Below, in pieces: positions 15,914 to 24,093 of a stretch of DNA of 64,000 nt. A program made the translations under genes and the position numbers. The notes under the pieces are model-generated. The model had not been told where the DNA came from, made no database searches, and was given only the letters and a program-made list of their open reading frames with translations. Source of the stretch: Methylobacterium sp. AMS5 (GTDB lineage Bacteria > Pseudomonadota > Alphaproteobacteria > Rhizobiales > Beijerinckiaceae); contig NZ_CP006992.1 in assembly GCF_001542815.1 (NCBI RefSeq), forward strand, positions 1,036,001 through 1,100,000, in the 5' to 3' direction. Numbering within the stretch: position 1 is the stretch's first letter; the number at the start of each line of letters is the position of its first letter.

Positions 15914-17788
15914 ATGACCGACGCCGCGCCGCCCCTCTCCGACAGGTTTGCAGACGAAACCGCCGGCACCGCCCTCGCGGACGAGCCGGCCTTCCACGCC
16001 TGGAATCCCGGCCTCGAACCCGGCCTGCCGCGGGCGATGCGCCCGCTCGCGACGGTGTTCCGGCCCGAGAACGTCCGCCTGCCCTTTTCCGAAATCCTCG
16101 AACTGTCCGATTTCAGCGGCCTGCCCCCGACGCAGCTCGCCCTCTTCCGGCCTGAGCGCCTCGCGGTCCACGAGGTGCTGATCCGGGTCATGGCCGATAT
16201 CTCGGTCCCCGTCGGCGAAGTCTACGCCGATCTCGGACTGAACTTCCGGCGCATCGTCGGTACGCTGCTGCGCGAGGGCGTGATGCACCGCCTGGACGCG
16301 GTCGCGGCCATCCTCGACGCGGTCCGCGCCGAGGCCGATGCGGCGCTGGAGTGCGAGCTGTCGGCCCTGTTCGACGAGGCGCCCGCGCCGCCGCCCGAAC
16401 CGGTCTCCGCCTGGGCCGGGTGGCTCCGCCGCCTCGGCCCACGCGAGCCGCCCTCCCCTTGCCCGTCCCCTGCCCCATCGCCTTCTCTGGCCGGCGACGG
16501 GCAGGCTCGCATCCTCGCCCGCCTCGACGAACGATGCGCGGCCGCGAGCGAAGCCGAGAGTATGGAGAGCGCCGCCCGCGAGGCCCTGCGCACGGTGTTC
16601 GGCCATGTCATCGCCCGCCAGGGCATGCTGATCCGCGACCGCACGCTGCTGCGGCGGCTCGCCGGCATCCTCGTCACCAACCGTTGCGGCAGCGACCGGA
16701 TCGGCGCGCTGATCGCGCCCTGGATCGAGTCGGTCGCCGCGGCGCAGGGCTACCATCGGCCCGCACCGCAAGCGCAGCCGGTGGTGATGACCGTCAAAGG
16801 TGCCTCGGCCTCGGGCAAGAGCACGATCCGGCCCTATCAGCGCGACCTCGCCGGACGGATCGGCGCACAATGGCAGGACTTCGCCGTCATCACGCCCGAC
16901 GTCTGGCGCAAGTTCCTGCTGGACTATGACAGCTTGGGCGAAGCGCGCCGCTATGCCGGGCCGCTGACAGGCCACGAAGTCGAGATCATCGATGCCAAGC
17001 TCGACCGCTACATCACCCGCAAGGCGGCCGGCGGCCGCCTCTCGCACCTGCTGATCGACCGATTCCGCTTCGACAGCTTCTCGACGGAGGCCGGCAGCGA
17101 CGGCGCTGGCCAGCTCCTCACCCGGTTCGGCCAGCGCGTCTATCTGCAATTCATGATCACTCCGCCCGAGGAAACCGTGGAGCGGGCCTGGAAGCGGGGC
17201 GAGGAGTTCGGACGCTACAAGGCGGTCGAGGATCTGCTCGCGCACAACGTCGAGGCCTTTACCGGCATGCCGCGGCTGTTCTTCACCTGGGCGCTGCGCC
17301 GGGACCGTCCGGTCACTTACGAATTTCTCGACAACAGCGTGCCAAAGGGCGCGCGTCCGCTCACCATCGCCTTCGGCACGAACGACGCGATGACGATCCT
17401 CGACGCCAAAGCCCTGCTGGCGATCGAGCGTTATCGGCGGATCGATATCCGCGCCCGCGCGGCGGCCGACGTCTATCGCGGCGTCGCCGACGCGCCGGAG
17501 GCCGAGGCGCGTTTTCTGCGGGAGGCCTTGCGGCAAGTGTCCGTGGTGCGCTTTGCCGATCGGGAGTCGGGGCGGGTCTTCGCGCGCTTCGAGAACGGTC
17601 GTCTCGTCGGCCTCGACCCGGTGGGTCTCGCCGCCGCATGCCGGGAGGCCGGGACCGCGCGGGCGCTCTCAGCGACGGGCCTGACGAAGCACACCGCGGG
17701 CGTCGCCCCGCTCGACGAGGTTCTCTGCCCGGACGAAACCTCGACCCTCGGCGCATGGGGTCCGAAGGCAGGCCGAGCGACCTCCTGA
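15914..17788 (+). CDS. Uncharacterised P-loop NTPase/kinase-like protein
   Basis: 624 residues. The N-terminal half is Ala/Pro-rich with helical stretches (about residues 40-160), followed by a Pro/Ser linker. Near residue 300 a Walker A motif appears in VVMTVKGASASGKSTIRPYQRDLAG, followed by features of nucleotide kinases (FAVITPDVWRKFLLDYDSLG, LSHLLIDRFRFDSFS, VYLQFMITPPEETVERAWKRGEEFGRYKAVEDLL). The layout recalls zeta-toxin-like or other small-molecule kinases fused to an extra N-terminal domain; this is inference. The start follows GGGAGGGG closely. Located after the CBS and 97-residue genes, it completes a set of poorly known genes under oxalate operator 4. Product and substrate are unknown. 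Confidence 0.7.
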   Translation: MTDAAPPLSDRFADETAGTALADEPAFHAWNPGLEPGLPRAMRPLATVFRPENVRLPFSEILELSDFSGLPPTQLALFRPERLAVHEVLIRVMADISVPVGEVYADLGLNFRRIVGTLLREGVMHRLDAVAAILDAVRAEADAALECELSALFDEAPAPPPEPVSAWAGWLRRLGPREPPSPCPSPAPSPSLAGDGQARILARLDERCAAASEAESMESAAREALRTVFGHVIARQGMLIRDRTLLRRLAGILVTNRCGSDRIGALIAPWIESVAAAQGYHRPAPQAQPVVMTVKGASASGKSTIRPYQRDLAGRIGAQWQDFAVITPDVWRKFLLDYDSLGEARRYAGPLTGHEVEIIDAKLDRYITRKAAGGRLSHLLIDRFRFDSFSTEAGSDGAGQLLTRFGQRVYLQFMITPPEETVERAWKRGEEFGRYKAVEDLLAHNVEAFTGMPRLFFTWALRRDRPVTYEFLDNSVPKGARPLTIAFGTNDAMTILDAKALLAIERYRRIDIRARAAADVYRGVADAPEAEARFLREALRQVSVVRFADRESGRVFARFENGRLVGLDPVGLAAACREAGTARALSATGLTKHTAGVAPLDEVLCPDETSTLGAWGPKAGRATS

Positions 17789-18007
17789 ACCGCTGCCATG
17801 CTGCGGTGCGACATCGGCAGGCGTCTGTCACGCCGTCGCCAGCGGCAGGGATTGCCGCCGGATTCGCGCGCCGTCAGATCAAGGCACAACATTCACATGC
17901 ACGTGACGCATGCATGTGTCTGGTATTTTGTACTTCATATCCCAAAGCGAGCGGCTTATCCGGGATTCGTTCGCACCGCACCATAGCCCGTACCGACGGA
18001 GACTATC

Positions 18008-18175
18008 ATGCTCGCCACTTGGCTCGCCGCGCTTGTTTTCCTCGTCGCCGTTCAGGCTCTGTTCGTCGTGAAGCTGGCCGACCGGTTGACCGTCTCGAGC
18101 GCTGCCCAGGATGTCCCGACGGGCCGCGGCATTGAGGCGCCGCAGACTTCCGGGCGCTACGCCCGCGCCGCCTGA
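18008..18175 (+). CDS. Small single-span membrane protein
   Basis: 55 residues, ATG at 18008 to TGA at 18173-18175, too short for most gene callers. The N-terminal 25 residues (MLATWLAALVFLVAVQALF) form one hydrophobic helix, followed by a hydrophilic tail (RGIEAPQTSGRYARAA). A purine-rich CGGAGA lies before the ATG. A TGGTAT half-site occurs at 17921-17926 upstream, with a poor second half. Its last 19 bases overlap the end of the opposite-strand small gene. Function unknown. Confidence 0.5.
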   Translation: MLATWLAALVFLVAVQALFVVKLADRLTVSSAAQDVPTGRGIEAPQTSGRYARAA

Positions 18176-18384
18176 ACCGCGACCTCACGTCCGGCGAATC
18201 GCGCGGCAGCCAACCATTCGGGTCCGGCCGGTTTGGCGGGCGAGACTGCGCAGCCCATCTCGGCCACGGACGGCGTTGCATCGAGAAAAGCCTGCATCTC
18301 GGCATCGGAGTAGTGACCGAACGCGTCCACGAGATCCGCCAGAGCGCGGTCCGCGGCGTGGTCTGGGACGTTTTCGGCCATCAC
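18157..18384 (-). CDS. Uncharacterised 74/75-residue acidic protein behind an oxalate operator
   Basis: 75 residues from GTG 18384, or 74 from the ATG at 18381 (MAENVPDHAADRALADLVDA...). GGAGG lies 5 and 8 bases upstream of the two starts. The N-terminal half is acidic and helical (DAEMQAFLDATPSVAEM); the C-terminal half is rich in Ala and Arg. No domain is recognised. It has its own copy of the oxalate operator (18449-18465), 65 bases upstream, which separates it from frc2 transcription. That a regulon operator is placed only before this gene suggests a real product related to oxalate metabolism. Confidence 0.6.
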   Translation of the reverse strand: MMAENVPDHAADRALADLVDAFGHYSDAEMQAFLDATPSVAEMGCAVSPAKPAGPEWLAAARFAGREVAVQAARA

Positions 18385-18448
18385 CGTATCCTCCGGTCGC
18401 CGGCCCGAACGGTGCGCAACGCCGCCGTCTCGGGTCTCGCTTTCTCAT

Positions 18449-18465
18449 TGGTATCTGGCATACCA
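18449..18465. promoter_or_regulatory. Oxalate-regulon operator 5 (small gene)
   Basis: The sequence is TGGTAT-CTGGC-ATACCA, with perfectly symmetric 6-bp arms, the best-formed copy together with operator 6. It lies between the frc2 stop and the start of the 74/75-residue gene. Confidence 0.72.
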
Positions 18466-18520
18466 GACGCGGGAAATCAAGTTCCGAAGGCTTCGGTATT
18501 CGGCAGGATAGTGCCGCGCG

Positions 18521-19810
18521 CTACTCCGCAGCGATGCGGTGGACGCCGCCTACCGCACCCGAGCCGAGGATGTCGCCGATCTCGGCATCCGTGCAGCCCA
18601 GCACCTCGCGCAGGATCTCGTCGGTATGCTCGCCGAGCAGCGGCGCGCGGGTGATCTCGGTCGGGCTCGCCGACAGCTTGATCGGGTTGCCCACCGTCAG
18701 GTAGGTGCCGCGGGTCGGGTGCTCGACCTCGACCACAGTGCCGTTCGCCCGCAGCGTCGGATCCTCGGCGATCTCCCGCATCGACAGGATCGGTCCGCAC
18801 GGGATCTCGTAGGCGTTGAGGATCTCCATCGCCTCGAGCTTGTCGTGCTTCATCGTCCACGCTTCGATGCGCGTGAAGATCTCGTTGAGATGCGGCAGGC
18901 GGGCCTTCGGCGTCGCGTAGGCCGGATCGGTCTTCCAGTCCGGCTCGCCGATGATGTCGCAGATCGGTCCCCAGACCGCGCCCTGCGTGATGAAGTAGAT
19001 GTAGGCGTTGGGATCCTGCTCCCAGCCCTTGCACTTCAGGATGCGGCCGGGCTGCCCCCCGCCGGAATCGTTGCCGGCCCGCGGCACCGCCTCACCGAAG
19101 GGGACGCCTTCGCCGTACTGGCTGTATTCCATCAGCGGGCCGTGGGCGAGACGCTGCTGGTCGCGCAGCTTCACCCGGCAGAGGTTGAGCACTCCGTCCT
19201 GCATGGCACAATCGACGCGCTGGCCCTGCCCCGTCTGGGTGCGCTGGTAGAGGGCGGTGACGATGCCGAGTGCGAGGTGCAGGCCCGTGCCGGAATCGCC
19301 GATCTGCGCGCCCGACACCATCGGCACGCCGTCGCGCCAGCCGGTGGTGGAGGCCGCGCCGCCGACGCATTGGGCGACGTTCTCGTAGACCTTGCAATCC
19401 TGGTAGCGGCCGGGCCCGAACCCCTTCACCGAGGCCAGGATCAGGCCCGGATTGGCGGCCTGCAATTTCTCCCAGGTCAGCCCCATGCGATCGAGCGCAC
19501 CGGGTGCGAAATTCTCGACCAGCACGTCGCACTCGGCGATGAGCCGCCAGAGGATCGCGTTGCCCTTGGGGTTCTTGCCGTCGAGCGTGATCGAACGCTT
19601 GTTGTGGTTCAGCATCGTGAAATAGAGGCTGTCCACGCCGGGAAGGTCTTGAAGCTGCTGGCGCGTCGCATCGCCCGCGCCCGGCCGCTCGACCTTGATC
19701 ACGTCGGCCCCGAACCACGCGAGCAGTTGCGTGCAGGTCGGCCCCGATTGAACATGGGTGAAATCGAGGATGCGAACGCCCTCGAGTGCCTTGCCCGGTG
19801 CCTTGCTCAT
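18521..19810 (-). CDS. Formyl-CoA:oxalate CoA-transferase-like protein (paralogue 2)
   Basis: 429 residues, class III CoA-transferase closely similar to frc1 along its whole length. The N-terminus is four residues longer, so Gln21 (HVQSGP) matches Gln17 and Gln52 matches Gln48; the catalytic Asp is in [12 protein letters not shown]. The glycine loop reads SGGGQ rather than GGGGQ, the clearest active-site difference. The ATG at 19810 follows GGAGGAGACC; upstream codons in the frame are non-coding. It is divergent from gntR with operator 6 in between. It may be a second oxalate enzyme or use another acid such as a different dicarboxylate. Family sure, substrate less so. Confidence 0.9.
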   Translation of the reverse strand: MSKAPGKALEGVRILDFTHVQSGPTCTQLLAWFGADVIKVERPGAGDATRQQLQDLPGVDSLYFTMLNHNKRSITLDGKNPKGNAILWRLIAECDVLVENFAPGALDRMGLTWEKLQAANPGLILASVKGFGPGRYQDCKVYENVAQCVGGAASTTGWRDGVPMVSGAQIGDSGTGLHLALGIVTALYQRTQTGQGQRVDCAMQDGVLNLCRVKLRDQQRLAHGPLMEYSQYGEGVPFGEAVPRAGNDSGGGQPGRILKCKGWEQDPNAYIYFITQGAVWGPICDIIGEPDWKTDPAYATPKARLPHLNEIFTRIEAWTMKHDKLEAMEILNAYEIPCGPILSMREIAEDPTLRANGTVVEVEHPTRGTYLTVGNPIKLSASPTEITRAPLLGEHTDEILREVLGCTDAEIGDILGSGAVGGVHRIAAE

Positions 19811-20029
19811 CGCAGGTCTCCTCCCCAGGAGAGTGGCATGTTGCCGGGCGCTGATCGGCCGATGGCGTCGGCCGTGTGCGCCCGCGGGGTTCCGTGCCGG
19901 TCTGGTTCCGTACCGGTCTTGGGCTCCGGCATGGCTGGCGTGCGCGACTTGAGTGCGGCTCAGGGCATCATCAGCGAGGCTGCCCTGCACCCGGCGAATG
20001 CCGCCGACATCGACTCCCCGGCTTTCTTC

Positions 20030-20046
20030 TGGCATACCAGATGCCA
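20030..20046. promoter_or_regulatory. Oxalate-regulon operator 6 (gntR/frc2 divergent region)
   Basis: The sequence is TGGCAT-ACCAG-ATGCCA with perfectly symmetric arms, between the divergent frc2 and gntR genes. Its place predicts that the regulator controls itself and frc2. Confidence 0.75.
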
Positions 20047-20160
20047 GAGGTCAACATTTCGGCTCGGAGACCGGAGATCCGCACAGTCTCGTGCGGATTC
20101 CGCGGGGAGAGCCGGGACGCCGGAGTGCGGGCTGCCTTGTCTTCCGAAGGATGAGACGCC

Positions 20161-20913
20161 ATGCTCCCGCCGCTCGATGTTTCCACTCCGGACCCGCAAC
20201 CCCATCGGCATCAAGGTCGATCCGAAGTGATGGAAAATCTCTCGATCAAGCCAATCGTTCCGGCGACGAGCCTGCGGACGCTGGCCTACGAGGCGCTGAA
20301 ATCCGCCATCACCAACATGGACATCTACGGCCAGACCGGAGATGTGCGGCTCGATGAGCGCGGCTTGTCGCAGACGCTCGGCGTGAGCCGCACGCCGATC
20401 CGCGAGGCGCTGACGGTGCTGGAGCAGGAAGGCTTCGTGCGCAACGAGCCCCGACGCGGCGTGTTCGTGGTCAAGAAGACGAAACGCGAGATCGTCGGCA
20501 TGATCCAGGCCTGGGCGGCTTTGGAGAGCATGGCGGCGCGGCTCGCCTGCACCGCCGCCTCGGACGAGGATCTGGCCTGCCTGCGCCGCTCCTTCCCGGA
20601 GTTCTTCGACGGGCAGCCCTACGAGCATCTCGACGAGTACTCGGAAGCCAATATCCGCTTCCACCAGAAGATCATTGCGCTCGGCCACAGCGCGGTGATC
20701 ACGGACCTGACCAGCAACCTGCTGATGCATGTGCGCGGCATCCGCAACACGGCGCTCCGCCAGGGCGATCGCGCCTCGAAGTCGATCGAGGAGCACGTGC
20801 GGATCATCGAGGCGCTGGAGGCCCGCGACGCGGAGCGCGCCGAGCGCCTCGTGCGCGACCACGGCCTCGGCCTCGCCGACCACGTCCAGCGCTACGGCGA
20901 CCACCTCGACTGA
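20161..20913 (+). CDS. GntR-family (FCD subfamily) transcriptional regulator
   Basis: 250 residues from ATG 20161 (AAGGA about 10 bases upstream); 227 from the ATG at 20230, whose ribosome-binding site is weak. A winged helix-turn-helix (about residues 40-105) contains RLDERGLSQTLGVSRTPIREALTVLEQEGFV, diagnostic of GntR regulators. The C-terminal FCD domain binds small acids through His/Asp/Asn residues, seen in FHQKIIALGHSAVI and EEHVRIIEALEARDAERAERLV. It ends the oxalate island and is divergent from frc2. The WGGYAT-N5-ATRCCA palindromes have the TGGT/ACCA half-sites usual for FCD members, so it is the best candidate for their binder; the ligand could be oxalate, oxalyl-CoA or glyoxylate. 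Confidence 0.9.
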   Translation: MLPPLDVSTPDPQPHRHQGRSEVMENLSIKPIVPATSLRTLAYEALKSAITNMDIYGQTGDVRLDERGLSQTLGVSRTPIREALTVLEQEGFVRNEPRRGVFVVKKTKREIVGMIQAWAALESMAARLACTAASDEDLACLRRSFPEFFDGQPYEHLDEYSEANIRFHQKIIALGHSAVITDLTSNLLMHVRGIRNTALRQGDRASKSIEEHVRIIEALEARDAERAERLVRDHGLGLADHVQRYGDHLD

Positions 20914-21081
20914 TCGGCCCAGGACAAAGCGGCGCCGACGACCGTCTCCGCTCCCGGCCTGCTTCGTCTCAGGGCGTGCCATGAGGGTGCTTTAGGCTCT
21001 CGTTTTCGCATCATCTTTTTTCCGAAAGTCGGGAACCGCCTTCCGGGATGATGCTCTAGCCGGGACGAGTAACGCCGCCCG

Positions 21082-22182
21082 CTATCCCCCCGGGATCGCC
21101 AGCGGATTGTCGGTGAGCGCCGCCCGGTCCGGCGTGTCCAGGGCGGGTTTGCCGAGGAAGGCGTCCCAGATCCGGCGGACGAAGGCCGGGTCGAGGTCGC
21201 GCACGATCAGTACGAGCCGCGAACGGCGATCCGCGTCGGGCCAGGCCGGCAGCGTCACGGGCGCGTGGACGACGTGCTGCACCCCGTGCACCACGACCGG
21301 CCGCTCGGGATCGTCGGCGAGCGCCACGAGACCCTTGAGGCGCAGGAGCTTCGGCCCGTGCGCCGAACGCAGGAGATCCAGGAACATCTCGAAGGCCGGG
21401 CGCGGCACCGGTTCGTCGCTGGTGAGGTGAAAGGCGCGGATCGCCGCGTCGTGCCGGTTCACATCGTGATGATGGTGGCCGTGATCGTGGTGATGGCCGT
21501 GCGCGCGCTCTTCCGCGCCGAGCCAGGCACGCACGTCGTCCCCCTTGCCGTCGAGGCCGAACAGGCCGCCGAGCAGGCACTCGGCCGGCACGTCGGGCCC
21601 GTGGATCCGAGCCCCCGGATTGAGGGCGGCGAGCCGCTGGGTCAGCGCCTCTGCCCCGGCGCCGGGCAGGTCGCCCTTGGTCACCACGAGATGGTCGGCG
21701 ACCGCCGCCTGTCGCAGGGCCTCGCCGTGCGCGTCGAGGGTGTCGGCGCCGTTGACCGCATCGATCACGGTCACCACGCCCTGCAACTGAAAGCGGATCG
21801 CGAGATAGGGGTGGTAGATCAGGGCGTGGAGGATCGGCGCCGGGTCGGCGAGCCCGGTGGTCTCGATCACCACCCGGCGGAACGGGTTGATGCGGCCGTT
21901 GTCGCGGCGGCGCAGAAGGTCTTCCAACGTCGAGATCAGGTCGCCGCGCACGGTGCAGCACAGGCAGCCGGCGCCGAGCAGGATCATCCCCTCATCGACC
22001 GTCTCGATCAGCAGGTGATCGAGTCCGATCTCGCCGAACTCGTTGACGATCACCACCGTGTCGGCGAGCGCCGGATCGCCGAGCAGGCGGTTCAGCAGCG
22101 TGGTCTTGCCCGCGCCGAGGAAGCCCGTGAGCACGGTGAGCGGGATCGGCGCGGGGCGGCCGGGTCGTTCGGAGGAGGACAT
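21082..22182 (-). CDS. CobW/COG0523-type GTPase metallochaperone
   Basis: 366 residues. The P-loop is LTGFLGAGKTTLLNRLL, followed by VIVNEFGEIGLD, the metal-binding GCLCCTVRGDL (CxCC) and the GTP-specificity motif VVTKGDL. A His-rich linker (HGHHHDHGHHHHDVNRHD) separates the GTPase from the C-terminal CobW_C domain. COG0523 proteins hand metals, often zinc or cobalt, to target enzymes. No Zur box was found close by, and the gene stands alone. The ATG at 22182 was preferred over one at 22218. Which metal and client it serves cannot be told. Confidence 0.88.
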   Translation of the reverse strand: MSSSERPGRPAPIPLTVLTGFLGAGKTTLLNRLLGDPALADTVVIVNEFGEIGLDHLLIETVDEGMILLGAGCLCCTVRGDLISTLEDLLRRRDNGRINPFRRVVIETTGLADPAPILHALIYHPYLAIRFQLQGVVTVIDAVNGADTLDAHGEALRQAAVADHLVVTKGDLPGAGAEALTQRLAALNPGARIHGPDVPAECLLGGLFGLDGKGDDVRAWLGAEERAHGHHHDHGHHHHDVNRHDAAIRAFHLTSDEPVPRPAFEMFLDLLRSAHGPKLLRLKGLVALADDPERPVVVHGVQHVVHAPVTLPAWPDADRRSRLVLIVRDLDPAFVRRIWDAFLGKPALDTPDRAALTDNPLAIPGG

Positions 22183-22220
22183 GGTTGGACGGCCTTCGAA
22201 GTCTGATCCGCCGCACATTT

Positions 22221-22244
22221 CCTCTCCCCGCCCGCGGGGAGAGG
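22221..22244. repeat. Dispersed palindrome (CTCTCCCCGC type), copy 2
   Basis: CCTCTCCCCGC (22221-22231) pairs with 22234-22244 around CC. It shares the core of the longer palindrome at 8052-8083. Confidence 0.8.
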
Positions 22245-22331
22245 CCGGTCTGCACCCTGTCGTTCAGGCCGGAAGCGGAGGTGAAGCCGAAGCGGCGATG
22301 AGGGGGCGGTGCCGGGGCCTTCGAAAACCCC

Positions 22332-23822
22332 TTACGACTCGTCGTTCTTCGCCTTGGCGGGCTTCTTGTCCGCTTTCTTGGCGGCAGGCTTGGCCGCTTC
22401 GGGCTTTTTGGCGGCCGGCTTGTGCGCCGGCTTCACGGCCGCCTTCGGAGCGGGCTCCACCGCCGTGTAGGCGCTGGTCGTGGCCGGCACGCCCTTGTCC
22501 CGCCCGGCGGCGGTCTTCGTGGCGGGCTTGGGCGCGGTCACGGCGGCGGCGCGAGCCTTGGCGGCCTTCTCCGAGGCGGCCTGCTTGGCGGCCTCACGGG
22601 CCGCGTCCTTGGTAGCCTTGGCTTCCGCACGCTTGCGCTGGGCAGCCTCCTGCGCGGCCTGCCGGGCCGCCTGTTTGGAAGCCTGCGCCTCCTGTTCCTC
22701 GCGGGCCAGCGCCATCGCACCTTCCGTGGGACTGCTGCCGATCCAGACCGGGATCGGCTGGAGCGGCGCCCGCGGCGGCAGGGTGCGGCCGCGGACGTTG
22801 GCGCTGCTGAGCGCGGCGAAGGCGAGGTTGGTGGCGTCCGGGGTCGCCGAGCCGAGGAGCTGCGTCGTCGCGCTGTCGGCGCCGGGACCGCTCGCGGTCA
22901 GCGCGCCGGGGCCTTCGTCCACCGGCATCGGCTTGCGCTTGTCGCAGATGTAGGGCCGCATGTCCGGCGGGGCGGCGACGTTGGAGGGCGGCAGTGATTC
23001 CAGAGTCGGCGCGGTCCAGCCCGCCGACTGGCCGAAGCCGTAATCGAACAGGTCGGCAGCCTTGATGTCGCGCTCGCGCGCGCTCGGCTGGCCCATCACC
23101 ACGGTGATGATGCGCCGCCCTCCGCGGGTCGCAGTCGCCACCACGTTGAAGCCGCCCGAGCAGATGAAGCCGGTCTTCATGCCGTCGGCGCCGGGATAGC
23201 GCCCGAGCAGGCCGTTATGGTTGGCCATCACCGACTTGCCGAACTGGATCGCCGAGATCGAGAACAGGTTCTGCTGGTTGGGGAAGTCGCGCATCAGCGC
23301 GCGGGCCAGGATCGCCATGTCGCGGGCGCTCGTCCATTGCCGCGGCTCGGGCAGGCCGTTGGGGTTGTACCAGCGGCTCTCGCGCATGCCGATCCGGTGC
23401 GCGGTCTCGTTCATCATGTCGGCGAAGCCCTCGACGGAGCCGCCGAGCCCCTCGCCGATCACCCAGGACACGTCGTTGGCCGACTTGACCATGATGATCT
23501 TGAGGGCGTTGTCGAGGGTGATCTGCGTGCCGGGCTTGAAGCCCATCTTCGAGGGCGGCTCGGCGGCGGCGGCGGGCGAGACCGTCAGCAGCGTGTCGAG
23601 CGAGACCTTGCCCTGGCGCACCATGTCGAGGGCGACGTAGGTGGTCATCAGCTTGGTGATCGAGGCCGGATACCAGGGGTCGGTCGCGCCCTGGCTGTAG
23701 AGCACCTTGCCGGACTCGGCATCGACGACGAGGATCGGTGCCGTCACCGCCGAGGCCGCCCCCGCCATCAGGCCGAGGGCGGTGAGCGAGCCGATCAGCC
23801 GTCCCCAAACACGGTTCACCAT
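22332..23822 (-). CDS. D-alanyl-D-alanine carboxypeptidase with Lys/Ala-rich tail
   Basis: 496 residues. A signal peptide (GRLIGSLTALGLMAGAASA) precedes a peptidase S11 domain with the three penicillin-binding motifs: S54-I-T-K57, S114-A-N116 and K216-T-G. It trims the terminal D-Ala from peptidoglycan stem peptides in the periplasm. Beyond about residue 390 the protein becomes very rich in Ala, Lys, Gln and Glu, ending KPAAKKADKKPAKAKNDES, a basic, probably disordered or coiled tail that ordinary PBP5/6 enzymes lack. The ATG at 23822 gives a proper signal peptide; the frame upstream is non-coding. It stands alone. Confidence 0.92.
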   Translation of the reverse strand: MVNRVWGRLIGSLTALGLMAGAASAVTAPILVVDAESGKVLYSQGATDPWYPASITKLMTTYVALDMVRQGKVSLDTLLTVSPAAAAEPPSKMGFKPGTQITLDNALKIIMVKSANDVSWVIGEGLGGSVEGFADMMNETAHRIGMRESRWYNPNGLPEPRQWTSARDMAILARALMRDFPNQQNLFSISAIQFGKSVMANHNGLLGRYPGADGMKTGFICSGGFNVVATATRGGRRIITVVMGQPSARERDIKAADLFDYGFGQSAGWTAPTLESLPPSNVAAPPDMRPYICDKRKPMPVDEGPGALTASGPGADSATTQLLGSATPDATNLAFAALSSANVRGRTLPPRAPLQPIPVWIGSSPTEGAMALAREEQEAQASKQAARQAAQEAAQRKRAEAKATKDAAREAAKQAASEKAAKARAAAVTAPKPATKTAAGRDKGVPATTSAYTAVEPAPKAAVKPAHKPAAKKPEAAKPAAKKADKKPAKAKNDES

Positions 23823-24093
23823 CGGGCCAATCTCGAAAGGGTGGGAGGGCGCGGGACGCCGCGGAGCAGGAATTCCGTTGCCGGCTCCGGGGCTTCGTGA
23901 AGAAAGCGCCCGGAAAGGGTCGGATCGAGAGTACCCGTTCATCAACGTGCCCTCCGTGGCGAGAGCATGGCAGAGCCCGGCGTTTTGCCCAACGGTACGC
24001 TGCCGATCAGGGTTGCGCTCCGCGAAATCGTACACCGCTTGGTCTTCCGCGCCTCCCGGGGGTATGGGCAAGCCCTGGCAGAAAAGCGCAACG

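Noticed and set aside
17921..17937. Possible seventh oxalate operator (TGGTAT-TTTGT-ACTTCA)
   Set aside because: Only the left half fits; three of six positions in the right half mismatch. Kept as a half-site only.
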